Source of the DNA: Balamuthia mandrillaris
Lineage: Eukaryota; Discosea; Longamoebia; Balamuthiidae
NCBI GenBank assembly: GCA_031835245.1
Contig: JAVKOQ010000041.1
Location: 124,001 to 188,000, forward strand
DNA: 64,000 nt
Reading direction: 5' to 3'
The notes under the pieces were generated by a model. The model was not told the DNA's origin. It was given only the letters and a program-made list of their open reading frames with translations, and made no database searches. Positions 20,405 through 36,631 of this stretch are shown piece after piece. Numbering within the stretch: the stretch's first letter is position 1; each line of letters starts with the position of its first letter. A program made the position numbers and the translations under genes.

Positions 20405-23400
20405 ATGCAAAGAAGAACGGCAAAGCGGCGGAAAGCTGCCACGGCGGCAGAACAAAAGAATGCCTCCTCGGCGGCGGCATCGTCAGGAAGGCCCGCGAAG
20501 AAGCGGAGGAAGCAAACCTCCTCCACTACTACTACCACCCGAGGTGGCAGCAGAAAGAAAGCCGTTCCGCGCTTTTCCTCTCCCGATGAGCTACGAACGG
20601 AGGAAGACATTAGGAGCTTGGGAGTGTGCGAAGGGATGGAGGACGACCTCCCCTACCGAGAGCTGGACCGTTTCCGCCTGCTGGAGGGCAGCGGCAAGCT
20701 CAGCCCCGGGCTGGAGCGCATGGAGCAGCCTGGGAGGACGCTCTACGCGGAGGGCTGGGCGTCCTCCCCGTTCAGCGAGGACCCTCCGGTTCGCGTGCGT
20801 TTGGGCCGTCTGCTGGAGTGGCACCTGGAATATGGCGGGGAGCCGGGCTCCTGCCCTTTGGTCTGGGTCAAAACGGTGCACGCTAATTACTGCCTGAAGA
20901 GCCCTGACCAGGAGTATGCCGCCCTGTTTCACGAGTCGGTGGTGAAGAAGGCGGCGTTGACGGCCAGGGTCTTGGCCGTGCTTGAGGAAGGGCTTGAGCT
21001 CAGCTATGAGGACGTTCTGGAGAGAGTTTTGCAGCACAGTGTACCATCGCCACCTTCTGCGACCATGACAACCCAAAACGGACACGAAGAAAAGGAAAAA
21101 GAAGAAGAGGAAGAAAAGGAGAAAGCATCACCTTTGGCTAAAGGCAAAGAAAAGGACTGTGATACTACTGCTGGAATGGAAGTTGTTTCAGAGGCACAGC
21201 AGAACAAGAACCAGAAGAAAGTGGAGGAAGTACAGAACGAGATGGCGGAAGGGAGCCAATGGTCAGTAAGTGATGTGGTGAGCAATGCTACATTCATCGA
21301 GGCACAGATAAGGGGCTTTGGGGATGACCTGCTGACCACTTGCCCGTTTATGGTGACTCTGAGAGAGGTCATCATGGCCAACAAGACGAGAAAGCAAGAA
21401 AAGAAAAGTAAACAACTAGAAGAACTACAGCAACAACGAATGGCAACCTCTGTTGAAGCCAAATCGGCTTCTTCCTCCTCCTCGTCTACCTCTTCCTCTT
21501 CTTCCTCTATCTCAGCTTCCACTTCTTCTTTCAACACAGAAGCGGGGCCATCGTCAGCTACCAAAGATGCCTCTCCACAAAGTTCAGACTTGGACGACTT
21601 TGCCCTGGATCCCAGCAAAACAAATAAACGCCGCCGTTCCAAGACCCATTATATCCCAAAGCATAAAACTGTGCCTGAACAAGAAGTCGAACTCATCAAC
21701 GAGAACACGGATGACATGACCAACGGCGGTGACGATGAGGATACCATTCCCACTCGTCTCTTAGAGGATTTTACGGTCTACGATCTGAACGACAAAAGGA
21801 TGGTGCTGATGGATGAGATATGGTCATCCACGCACTCTGACCTGGAGATGTGTGCCTCAGGCTTCGTCACTCCCATACTCAGCGATGAACAGATATTGGA
21901 GCAACAGCAGTTGGATGACGAAGAAGGTGACATCAGCGAGGACATCAGTGAGGAGGACGAAGACGAAGAGGATGAAGCAAAAGAAGACGATAAAGATGAA
22001 GAAATCAAAAAAGAAGAGAGCGATACTGAAGATTTCGTGGTGGAAGACAAGAACAAGAAAGGAGAAGAAAGACACAAGAGGAGAAAGAAGAACAAGAAGA
22101 GACAACGCAATCCAGAGTCCGGTCTGTGGGTCTCTCTGACCACTGTCTTCACATGGGATGTCCAAATCTCGGATGGCTCCATCTGGCTGCGCACCCAATT
22201 CGCATGGTACAAACTAGGCCGCCCCTCTAAAGCTTATTCTCCTCTCTACGAGCCGTTGGTCTATCGCTATCAACTCAGCGCCAGAGTAGGGGCTCTCTTG
22301 CAGAGCAACTTTGCTGCCTCCTACCAATTCATCGTGGAGCAGGTAAGAGAGCCTTACCTCGACTTTCCTGGATTCAGCGAGGAGGACATCCAACATGAGG
22401 CTACGCATATTCTGGAAGAGGTTCGACAGTTGATGCCCGACATTGATCCCTCTCGTCAACCTTTTCTTCAACGTTTGCAGAAGCTTCTTTCTTCTTCAGC
22501 GAACAAAAACAAGTGGAATAAAAGTCATGATACAAGCGTTGTAAGTGGAAGACAAGCAGGCAGACAACGGGCGCAGAACATTCCCACGCGAGGAAGTGCA
22601 AAACGGCTAGAACGAACTCCAGCTACCGTCACACCTTTGATAAAAGAGCTCTCCGTCGGTCTTTTCAACACCATTGTTGAGGTTAAAACCAGCGGGAGCG
22701 ACAACAATCAGTATGTGGGCGGCAAGCTCGGCAAAGAGAAAGAGGATTCAACAGCTCTTCATAGGGATGGAGCCACTGTGAAGCAAAAAGAAGGAAGAGC
22801 AAAATGGAAGGAAGTCACAAGAACGGTCAAATGGACAAAACTTCAACACAAAGGCGATCACACGAACGAGAAAGAGAAGGAGAAAGAAGGAGGTACGAAA
22901 GAGAGTATTAGCATGCGCGTGGAAGAAGAGGACGATGCGTTTTTGGCGCCTTGCAGCCGGTCTGCTTCCAAAAAACGGATATACTATGATGAGGCTTCTG
23001 TGGATGGTGAGATCATTCGTCCTGGTGATGTTGTTTATCTTCGTGCTGATTCTGCTGGCTCCGAGTCTTGGATTGGTCGGGTTATCGCCATGTGGTGTGT
23101 ATTCTTTTCTTTGTCTTGCTCTTTTGCCGTTCCTCTTTTGTCTAAGCGACAAATGCAGGGAAAACAAGCCCACTCGTAGCAAGCTCTTTCACTGCCGTTA
23201 CTTCCGGCGTGGCCACGAGACCATTCTCGGGGAGACTTCAGGCCCTCATGAGCTCTTCCTCACGGATGAGTGTGTGGTCAACCCAATGAGCAGCATCATG
23301 GGCAAATGTAGCGTCACTTTTGTGCCTCCCAACTTCATCACGGATGGGCGCTGGTCCGACGCTAAGCGACGTCAACTCACAAATGAGAACAAGAAAGTGA

Positions 23401-26400
23401 ACGAGAACGACTCCTTCTTTTATCGTTTCTGGTACGATCAGAAGACGGCTTGTTTTGAGGACGTTTCGAAACATGATGTCAGCGCAGCGATGATGGCTAC
23501 CGAACTCCCTCCAAACTATTGTCACGCATGCCATGAGAAGAGCAGAAAGAAGAGTGAACAAATACCTCGCCCTTTTCTTTTTGCCAAGAGAAAGCGACAA
23601 CAACAACCACAGGAGAAAGATAAAGCAAGGATCTATTACGACGGTTTTGCTCAGAATGGACAGAGTTACTCTGTCAATGACTTTGTTTATGTGTTGCCTC
23701 CTGACAAATACATTGTTCGTGGACGCAACTCACCTTGTGTTGCCTCGTACGTGTTTTTTTTGTTCTTGTTCTTGTCCTGCTTCAGAACTAACCTCTTTTT
23801 TCACATTCTATTACTAAAATGACTTTGGCTTTTGCAGGAAATGGTATTCCTGTCCCTACGAGATACACCAAATCGATAAGATATGGCGAAACCAGAGAAG
23901 CAGCCGCTCTGGTGGTGTTCCTGTGGTCTATGTATCGCTGCGGCGACTCTATCGCCTCACCGAACTCAACGAATACTTCAGTGGTCAAAAAGAAGACAAT
24001 GGCAATGGTAATGGTTCTCTCTCTCTCTCTCTCTCCTTCTCATGTCTAACATAGTACAAATAGGACCACAATGGAAGCCAAAAGGAGACCCAAGGGAATT
24101 GCTGTGGTCAAATCACCTGACAACTAGAATGCTCAGCGCCACGTCGCCCTTCATTGAGGGCATCTGCGTCGTGCGCAAGCTCTCCGACATCCAGGAAGAT
24201 CTCAACAATTACATCTTTAAGAGCCCACATACATACTACATGAAGCGAACCTATATTGGAAAACCTTTGTCATCAGATAGTAACAACTTAACAACAAACA
24301 AAAAAGATGGTAAGAAGAATAAGCTGGACGAACTTTTAAGAGCGTTACCTTCTTCTTCAGAGGAGGAAAATGCTATTCGGTACTCGGAGAACAGCAAGCA
24401 CTTGGAGACTGCTTGTGGAAGACCCTGCGATGTGCAAGACATGCTTCATGCCTTCAACGTCGATCCTTCGGAAGCATCACACTTACCGCTTGATCGAATC
24501 GTGAAAGAAGTGGAAAGTTGGACCTCTATGGATGAAGATAGGAGACACCAAAAGAAGAACAAGAAGGAAGGGCCAACCTCTGGGTTGGATAGGATTAAAG
24601 CAAGGATAGAGCCGCTTCGTGCGTTGGATTTGTTTTCAGGATGTGGAGGTTTTACGCAAGGCCTTGAAACCAGCGGCGTTGTCAAGACCTGTTATGCTGT
24701 AGAGTTTATGGACAGTGCTGCGGAAACGTTGCGCCGAAACCATCCGTATGTTTACATTCTTTCATTCTTGTTTTTTGTTTGTCTCCACTTTTCTTTCTCA
24801 CGTTATCTCACCGTTTTGTTTGTATAACAGTGATGTAACAGTGTTAACCGGAGATTGTAACACTCTGTTGCGAGAACGTATCGAAATGGACGATGACGAA
24901 GCCCAAACGACGAAGACGGTGTGCCTTCCACCAAAAGGTGAACTGGATTTCATCTACTGCGGACCACCCTGTCAAGGCTTCAGCGGCATCAACAGGTTCA
25001 AGAAAGCGGATGATGTGTTGAACTCTCTCATTGCCGCTACTCTCAGCTATGTCGACTATTATCGACCACGATACTTTCTTCTTGAGAACGTGCGGGGCAT
25101 GATTTCTTTCAAGCTAGGTTTGTGTCTTCATTCTTCATTCTTCCCTTCCTTCCGTCAATGCCTTTGCTTCCTTTAGCGAAAAGCACAAGATTCTTGTCTA
25201 TTGTGTTCTTTAGCATGCACGGATAGAGCATTTACAGCATATAGCAATCAGAATGGACTTTTACCGAGGCCCATCCGGATAATTAATGCTGTCACATTCT
25301 TCTTCTTCTTCTTCTTTTTCCTTCTTCTTCTTCGTTTTGTCTGTTCGCTAAAACAAAAGGGGAATAGGAGGACAACAGGATAGGCATAGAGTGATAGGCG
25401 GAGTAAAGATGGGCGTCGTCAAGCTGATAGCACGTGTACTCACCGCAATGGACTATCAGGTCCGCTTCACCGTTCTCCAAGCCGGCATGTTTGGCGTCCC
25501 TCAAAGCCGTCGCCGATTCTTTGTTTGGGGTACTTTTTTTTTCCCTTGTTCTTTCTTTCGCTCTGTCTCATCTTCGCATCGTCCGTCCTTGGTCTTCATT
25601 GCAGGCGTTAAACGAACAGACAGATTGCCAACATTCCCTCAACCAACGCATTGCTTTCCAAGCACCGGCTCCCTTACCATCAGTATTCCCACCGATGACA
25701 GCACGGAAGGAGGCAAAGAGATCCGCTACACCTCCATCACCGCACAGGCCGCTCCTCATCCTACCGTCACGGTAGGCGATGCCATTGGAGACCTCCCTGC
25801 CTTTGAGTATGAGGATACGTGGTCTACTCTGTCTGCGGAGGAGCTGGCACAGACGAAGAGAGGCACGGAGCAGCACTGTGTCGGCAGCGAGAGCATAAAG
25901 TACTTGTCCCCTCCTCTCTCTGAGTATCAGAAGAGGTTGCGGCAGTCTTGTCTCTCCGGCGAAGATAAAGGCCAAAGCAAAGACATTGGTTTGTTCTTTC
26001 TCCTCTCTCCTCTCTCCTCTCGTTTTCTTCTTTCCCTGCTGATGACAACGACAACAAAAAAGGTGGAATACTTCGCAACCACATGACAAGATCCTTTAAC
26101 AGCCTAAACGTGGCGCGCATTTGCAACATACCCAAACGCCCCGGTGCGGACCACCGCGACCTGCCCGAGCCTCTGCGCCCTTGGTGCCTCAGCCATCCCG
26201 ACTCTGCTGCCTCCCGCCACCACAACTGGGCAGGCCTCTATGGTCGCCTGGACTGGGAGGGCACGTTCAAGACGGCCTTGACGGACATCTCTCCGATGGG
26301 CAAGCAAGGCACCGTCCTTCATCCCAACCAGAACCGAGTTATCACGTTGAGAGAGTGCGCCAGGGCGCAAGGCTTTCCCGATACGTTTGTCTTCTTCTCG

Positions 26401-26751
26401 CGAAGGGGCGATATCAAGGAGATGCATCGACAGGTAGGCAATGCGGTGCCACCGCCGTTGGGAGCGGCGTTGGCAGAGAGGCTTGCTGTTGCAGTTTGTG
26501 GAGGGTTTTATTGCAAGCTCGTACAGAGCCGTCCGGTTAGGAGAGGAGCGAAGAAGGAGAAAGAAGAGGAAGAAGTAGAAGAGGAAGAAGAGGAAGAAGA
26601 ATGGAGAGGCTCGCAAGTGGGAAGAAAGGAGCAGGAAATGGAAGAGATGGTGGAAGCAATGGAAATGGGTGATTATCTCTATTCGCAGCCGTTCAACAAG
26701 GAAGAAGAGGAAGAGGAAGAGGAAGAGGGAGAGGAAGATCCACAGACATGA
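20405..26751 (+). CDS. Maintenance DNA (cytosine-5) methyltransferase, DNMT1/MET1 type
   Basis: A long first exon (to about 23095) is followed by some seven more. The N terminus is basic (KKRRKQTSS). It is followed by two replication-foci-targeting-like regions (LLEWHLEYGGEPG...VWVKTVHANYCL, and VQISDGSIWLRTQFAWYKL) separated by Ser- and Glu/Asp-rich linkers. Two BAH domains start near RIYYDEASVDGEIIRPGDVVYL and RIYYDGFAQNGQSYSVNDFVYV. The catalytic domain has all main motifs: I (LDLFSGCGGFTQGL), IV (PPCQGFSG, catalytic Cys), VI (ENVRGM), VIII (QSRRRF), IX/X (RECARAQGFPD, HRQVGNAVPPPLG). No CXXC zinc finger is visible, so the architecture resembles plant MET1. It would copy CpG methylation after replication. 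The C-terminal tail is Glu-rich. Confidence 0.95.
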
Positions 26752-26869
26752 AAAGAAAGAGGGGAAAAAAGCAAAAACAGTAGGCAGAAACTGGCAACCC
26801 ATTCCTCTATGAGTTTACGAATGAAAGCCTGAAAGGAGGAGACATCAAAATCTGTTCTTCATCACTTTG

Positions 26870-27498
26870 TTATTCGTTCATTCTTTGCTCCTCTCTTTTT
26901 TTCTTCCTTCTACTCGTAACATCACCACTACCATCCTTGTGCAGCGTACCCTTTTCTTCTTTTTCCTCTGCTTCGGCGCCGCTGATAGCGTCATTGCTGG
27001 AGGAAGGAGAGGAAGAAGAGACGGTCTTATCTCCGCCCGTCACTTCGAACCTCTTCCTCTTCTTTGACGATAAATTAGCCACTTTAGTCTCGTAACGATC
27101 TGCTCATCCAACGAATACAGCGTCAGCAATAAGAAGAGAGAGAGAGAGAGAGAGAGAGAACCTTCTTTCCAGCGTTGCATTAAAGGGACGTATTTCGATT
27201 CAGGTACAGCTACCAGCCTTCGCAGTTCTTTCCATTGAAGCCGTTCTACTGCGCTTTCTTCCGTTGATGTTGTGGCATCTGCGGAAGAGGAAGATGAGAT
27301 CGGTAGATAAGCTTGCTTGTAATGTTCGCTGCGATAAACCATGCAATGGTCCAGGCTATGGAGCATGCATCGCACAACAGCCGTTTTCAGAGACAGGTTT
27401 TGCCATCGATTGTATAATGCTTGTTCCAAGTGACGATGAGCACCTTTTTTTTTGTTTGTTTGAAAGTTGGGATGAGTGAATGCCAGAAAGAGAAAGAG

Positions 27499-27534
<36 letters not shown>

Positions 27535-29279
27535 TAGAAACCAGCTTCGTAAATAAAATCGATGCCTTCAAACTCGGCATCATAAAGCACGAGGGGAACC
27601 TCAGAAGCCATTTGATAAGTTGGTTTTTGGTTGTTTTCTACATCCAATAACTCATCTATCACCTATCCCGTAACGTTATGAAAAATAGAATAAGAGAAAT
27701 GAAAGAGGAAAGAAAACAACAATAAAGAGAGCAAGAGAAAGAGAGAACCGAAGGAGACTCTAGCCCTTGGCCAACAAGAAACAGAACAGCAGCCATGTCT
27801 CTTACTTGATGCCACAGAAACGCATATCCACATATTGTCATTTGATACATCGAACTCTGAGCAGAGAAGAAAGAAGAGGTCGACGAAGAAGAAGATGCAG
27901 CATCATCTCTTTCATCGAATGGATCAATCTCGAAGGAAAGAAGGGTCCGCTCATAGTTGTGAACGTTCAACACGTCCATCCGACAGAAGTTGCGAAAGTC
28001 GTGACAACCGACTAACTTTTGTGCAGCCTCTCGCATGGCCTCTATGTTCAGGTTCTCTTTGAGGAAGAAGTACTTATAGGTTCTGGATCGAGTGCTGAAC
28101 CTCGAACTAAAGTCTTTGTGAACTGGAGCCCATCCCAAGACGCGAATGTCCGGTGGAAGCAGGTTGTTGAGAGTGCGAGTGTAATTTAGCTCTTCGTCTT
28201 TCTTTCCACCGCTCAGCATCAGTGGAGTGTCTTTGTAAATTATCCCATCGTCTTCTTCGCTTTCTTCTTTCTCAGGTTTTTCTTTGTCCTTGTGTTCTTG
28301 GTCGTCTTTCTCCTCTTCTTCCATTTCCTCTTTTTCTTTGTCTTTCGTTTGGCTCCTCTTTCTTGTTTCGTTGCTAGTTGTTGCTGGTCGTAAGTTGGAT
28401 CGAACTAACAAAGAAATGACCTGTGGTTGATACAGTAGCATGTTAGAAGAAGAACAGACAATTACACAACAGACAATTACAAGAAGAGGTACGATACATT
28501 TCCCAAAGCGCTTACTCCTTTGTCGGTACGACCACAACGCTGAAAGCGAGCGCTCTCTCGGCTAGTAATAAGTCGAGCCTTTGTTAGTGCCTCCAACAAG
28601 TGGCGCTATTTTATTTCGTTTTTGCATTTAGACAACAGATAAAGAGAGAGGCAAAGAGAAGTAGAGGACAACGAACAGAGCTAAATGGAGAGAGAGAAGA
28701 AGAAGAAGAAGAAGAAGAAGAAGAAGAAGAAGAAGAAGAAGAAGAAGAAGAAGATGAAGAAGAAAAAGAAGAAGAAGAAGAGAAAGAACCTCAATGCTGT
28801 TGTCCTGAGCGTCCTGCATGGCGAGGCCTTGATAGCCCCACCCCAGATAGGCCAGCTTGATAGCGACATAGCGTTGGCTGTAGTTGCTCATCGTGAACTC
28901 TCTCTGTTGTTTATTTTTTGCCTAACGTTAGCTGTTCCGTTGCTAATTCTTTTCAAAGAGAGAAGAAAGAAACCTTTTTCTTCTTCCTTTTGCCTCCGGA
29001 AGCCTCTTGTTTCACCACCGAGGAGGATGGTTTGTTTGCACTTGGTTGGTGGGCATGCTCTGCTTGCAACCGTTTCACTTGTCCCTGAAGCTGGCGCACC
29101 TTTTGCAGCAACTCTTCTTTGCTCAATTCTTCCAACGAGGTTTCTCCTTTAAGAATTTTCATTAACAAAAGAGGGAAAGAGCAAAAGAAGAGAGATGGAG
29201 AGGGAGAGGAGGAAGGGAAAGGTTTTCTACCTTCTTCATCTTGTTGTTGTTGCTGCGGCGAGTGCGACGATGCTTCCAT
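26870..29279 (-). CDS. tRNA pseudouridine(38/39) synthase PUS3/Deg1
   Basis: Several exons follow the human PUS3 order: an N-terminal coiled coil ([20 protein letters not shown]), [16 protein letters not shown], the catalytic loop [15 protein letters not shown] (Asp nucleophile), [80 protein letters not shown] and a Lys/Arg-rich nuclear-type C terminus. It isomerises U38/U39 in the anticodon stem-loop of many tRNAs. Start is the ATG giving [16 protein letters not shown], spliced to [10 protein letters not shown]. Introns hold GAA and GA microsatellites on the plus strand. It is tail-to-tail with DNMT1 (118 bp) and head-to-head with DHX35 (192 bp). Confidence 0.93.
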
Positions 29280-29471
29280 TCTCTTTCTTTTTTGTTCTTT
29301 TTGTTCGGAATGCAAGGTATGCAATCTATGAGTGGAATTTTAGGTATGTAATTAATGCTTGGAATGTATCATTCTATGAATTTCTCACATACTCTAGCTT
29401 TTGATTTTTCATTGGGTGATCACTGGTTGATCTGTATCATCAAAGAAAAAGAAAAGAAGAGGAGGAGAAGA

Positions 29472-33194
<3,723 letters not shown>

Positions 33195-33299
33195 GCTATT
33201 CTTTGAAGAAATGGACTTCGTTTTGTTTTTTTTAATTATTATTTTTAAAATAATGTAAAAGAAAAAGAAAAAATTAACAAAAAAAATAATAATAAAACT

Positions 33300-33307
33300 T
33301 GTCGACA
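33300..33307. promoter_or_regulatory. TGTCGACA palindrome, extended TTGTCGACAA
   Basis: An exact copy lies within the perfect decamer palindrome TTGTCGACAA. Unlike the other intergenic copies it is not upstream of a recognisable protein start. The nearest downstream feature on the plus strand is the foldback repeat, 181 bp away. Confidence 0.35.
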
Positions 33308-33487
33308 AATGTTTTGTGCACAAGCTTTGCATCTCTTGATAACCAAAGCTGACGTCTGCTTGGAAGTTTCGTATACCTACGAGGTTGAGCGGGCAAGCCC
33401 GCTAGATAAACAATTCAAAAAAAAACAAAACTAGCTTGAAGTGGTGTCGAACCGGGAACATAAGGAGGAAGAGACGAAAGCAGTAGA

Positions 33488-33613
33488 AGAGTGTCTTCCA
33501 CGCTCAATGCCTGCACCATTAGTTCAGAGACAAATAGGAAATACATGAGGAGGTAGAGCCTCTCTCTCTCTCTCTGAACTAATAGTGCAAACATTGAGCA
33601 TGGAAGACACTCT
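33488..33613. repeat. Long inverted repeat (43-bp arms) with microsatellite loop
   Basis: The arms 33488-33530 and 33571-33613 are reverse complements with four mismatches in 43 positions. Read in one orientation, all four are C versus T transitions. The 40-bp spacer contains a CT run. Transcribed, it would fold into a long hairpin. It may be a foldback element, a MITE remnant or a hairpin RNA gene; no target-site duplication was identified. Confidence 0.75.
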
Positions 33614-33967
33614 TAACAACCATTTTCCAGGTCATCTTCAGGTAAAGGAGTGCAGGGCTGGCCAACAGCGTGGGCCAATGCGATGCAAGCAAGGGATCAC
33701 ACTGGCCCCTCTAGGCTTTACTTACAAAACACTCGGACAGTACCACCTTTAAGAAACTTGCTGGTATATCTTTTTGTTTGCTTCCCTTCTTGTTCTGATT
33801 GCTGCTTCACCTTCTCCTTCTTGAGCTCCATTAGCTCTTAGCACGTCGTCTTGTGGTTAGCTCGGCCATTTGGTTTGTTCTTACTCTTCTTCCTTGCCTC
33901 TCTTATTCTCTCTCTCTCTCTCTCGCCTTGGTGAAAAACAAAAGAGCAGATATTACACAGCGAAGAT

Positions 33968-35216
33968 TTAATGTACAGAAGAGAAGGCGGAAGAAGTTGG
34001 AGAAAAGGGAGAGGCAGCAGCAGGAGAAAGATGCGACGAAGGAATAAAGTTGGTGAAGGTAGAAGCTGGAGTAAAGGAGAAGGAGGGAGAAGAAGAACAG
34101 GGTGGTGGGTTGGAAAAGGAGAAGAATGACGAACCAGGAGGCTGTGAGAACGGAGTTGTTTCTCTGATCGTTGGAGCTGTACATAAAGGAGAAGTTGATG
34201 AAGAAGTAGATGGAAATGACGTAGAAGCAAAAGTGGGGGAGAAGGGTTGTGAGAAGGAAGATGGGGACGAGAATGGGCCAGGCTGAAATGGGCTTGGCGC
34301 ACCAAAAACAGGTTGTGAACATGAAGCAAACCGCTCTTGTTCTTCTTCCTCTTCTTCCTCCTCCTCCTCCTCCTCCTCTACGGCGTTTCTATGCACACGT
34401 CCCCCGCTATACATACCGTCCCCTTCTTCCTCCTCTTCTTCTTCGAGTTCTTCTGCCTTTGCAGAATACATCCACTCTTTTTCTTTTCCCTTATCCTTGC
34501 TTTCCATCGCTATCACTCTACACCGGTCCGCATCACATCCGTCTTCCTCTTCCTCTTCTTCATTCTCTTCTTCATCTACCAGCTCTACAATAGGAGAAAG
34601 CTTGGCGCCACCAACAGGTTGAATCCAGTCTAAGCCTCCATCAGACTTCAACTCATCGTCAGTGTTTTCATCATCAGTATCGTAGTCTTCATCATCCTCG
34701 GAGATGCCATCCAAGTCATAATAATCAACGTCTCTTCGGCGGTGTGCCTTCCATAGCAGCTTCATGCGCTCTTTTCGAGATAGACTTGCGAATGGGTCTT
34801 CTGTCACTCTAGTGGAAGAAGGAAGCATGATTATGGCTTTTGACAAGCTGAACCACGAGAATGGGTTAGAGGAAGGAGAAACGAGGAAGAAGAGGGAGAG
34901 GGCGAAAGAGGAAAGGAGAAAAGATGTACTCTTCGGGTTTGCAGCCAAAAGGATTAGAGAACTTGGAGGAGTGAAGCGCTTGAAGAAGTTCTGCTGGCGC
35001 TGGAGAAGCCGATAGAAGCCCAGGTTGAAGCAACAAAAGGCTTGAGTTGGGCCGATACAAGGTCAACGCTCTGCACGAATTGTTCGCTGACGTTGCTGCA
35101 CCGGGACACGACATATCTTCTGCCTCCGACAGCCTAATTTTTGCGTTTTCAACTTCAGCATACCGACAAGCGACCAGAGAGAGAACGAAAGACGAGAAAG
35201 AGATAAGGGACGAGGG

Positions 35217-35257
<41 letters not shown>

Positions 35258-35723
35258 GATTAGATATAACTAGCCTGTTGCCAGAAGAAGTCGAGTTATC
35301 AAGAGCAAGAGACTGTTGGAGCTGTCGGTTGAGGTGGTCAATGTCAGCCACTATGTGGCGATGCTGCAAGGACCGACGAGGCTGCTTCAGGGGTTTCGGC
35401 AAGTCCTTGGAGAAGGGATCGCTGCACACACGCGACGGCGGTTGTTGCGATCGATGCTCAGGAACGAGGCAGCTCTTGCGTTTGAAGGCTCTTCTCTCGC
35501 ACAACGAAGCGCCAGCCTCGGACTTGACGCGTTTCATGGAGCCAACCAGGTCAAGCCCCTCCTTGGGACCCTCCTCCTCCCCCAGCGAGAGGGCAGAGGC
35601 GAACTCCTCGGACATCCTCTCCGCCACGTAGCGGCTGTTGCGGAAGAGGTTTTCCTCCGCTTTGTCTTGGAGGGGCGTCTCCAGTCCTCGAAGCTTGCGT
35701 TTGAGGAACGTGGCCATGGCCAT
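33968..35723 (-). CDS. Unknown Ser/Phe-rich protein with acidic linker (spliced)
   Basis: Exon 1 begins MAMATFLKRKLRGLETPLQD and is mostly helical. A GA-repeat intron (35222-35255) follows; its exact borders are unclear. The next exon starts near VENAKIRLSEAEDM. A further intron with donor GTACAT and a TTCAG acceptor joins FGCKPED to LSKAIIMLPSSTRV. The last exon contains RKERMKLLWKAHRRR, acidic runs (EDDEDYDTDDENTDDE and several poly-Glu) and a Ser/Phe/Pro-rich tail with repeated PF, FS and SF dipeptides. The tail recalls disordered nucleoporin-like sequence, but FG motifs are rare. No family is assigned. Confidence 0.55.
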
Positions 35724-36144
35724 GGTGGTTGATTGGTGATGGTGGTGGTAGAGATAGTGGCAGTGGCAGTTGGTGATGGTGTTTGTTGGGACCTGATCCC
35801 TTCTTCCTCTTCTGCTTCTTCCTGTCAACTCTGCTCCACCACTACTCTTTTTTTTTTTTTTTTGCTTCCCGCTCGAATTCCTTTATTTCCGTGTTTCCGT
35901 TTTGTCGAAGAAATTCTAATTAAATTTCATTCGTGGTTTGACTCCTCTGGCAGATAGGACTGTTGAAATTTCGTGTGAAACGCGTCCCCATTCGCACGGA
36001 GTTTACGGGTAAAAAAAAGGTGGGACGAAGCTCGTATCTTCATCGTCTCTCTCTTTTCTCTCCACTCAATCCCCTTATTAGCAGCCAGTCCTGAAGCAGC
36101 GGCAGACTTGCATTCTCCCTTCGAGTCGTAAATCCTAGAACACA

Positions 36145-36631
36145 ATGGTAAGTTATCGATTTTGTTTGCCTTCCTTCTGCCCTCGTGAGGCAGCGGTTTC
36201 TTCTTGATCTTCCGTCCTACTTTCCAGCATCAAGATAGATTGATTGTAACTTGATGATCTGATGATGGTCTCCTCCTTCTCCTTGTAGGCCAAGAGAACC
36301 AGAAAGGTCGGCGTAACTGGCAAGTACGGTACCCGTTATGGTGCCAGCTTGAGGAAACAGATCAAGAAGATCGAAATTACTCAGCACGCCAAGTACACAT
36401 GCCAATTCTGCGGCAAGGTTTGCGCCTTCGAAACTTTTAATCCTGTTTTGCCTTGTTTCCTCATGTTTTCGCGAAAAATAGGACACCGTAAAGAGACAAG
36501 CTGTGGGCATCTGGCACTGTGGTGGTTGTGGTAAGACCACTGCTGGCGGTGCCTGGGTTCCTAACACTGCTGCTGCCTCTACCGTAAGATCCACCGTCCG
36601 TCGTCTTCGCGAGATGCACAAGGGAGAATAA
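36145..36631 (+). CDS. RPL37A: Ribosomal protein eL43 (RPL37A)
   Basis: Exon 1 is only the ATG before a GTAAGT donor, as in many ribosomal protein genes. Exon 2 encodes [20 protein letters not shown] through YTCQFCGK. Exon 3 encodes [18 protein letters not shown] and ends [10 protein letters not shown]. The four zinc-binding Cys (CQFC, CGGC) are intact, and the 92-residue length matches the family. It binds 28S rRNA in the large subunit. The short pyrimidine-rich leader upstream would suit coordinated control of ribosomal genes. Confidence 0.97.

Larger units (their letters stand above)
33195..33967. other. Intergenic stretch with a foldback repeat; no protein gene seen
   Basis: After the DHX35 stop the DNA is AT-rich to about 33300. 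It then carries a TGTCGACA palindrome (33300-33307), a small GAGCGGGC..GCCCGCT hairpin near 33387, a long inverted repeat (33488-33613) and an unrecognised GC-balanced stretch (33620-33840). No tRNA, snRNA or conserved peptide was recognised. Confidence 0.5.

Noticed and set aside
33440-33460. GGTTCGACACC on the minus strand, a B-box match in front of the foldback
   Set aside because: No cloverleaf or A box at the right distance; kept only as part of the unexplained interval.
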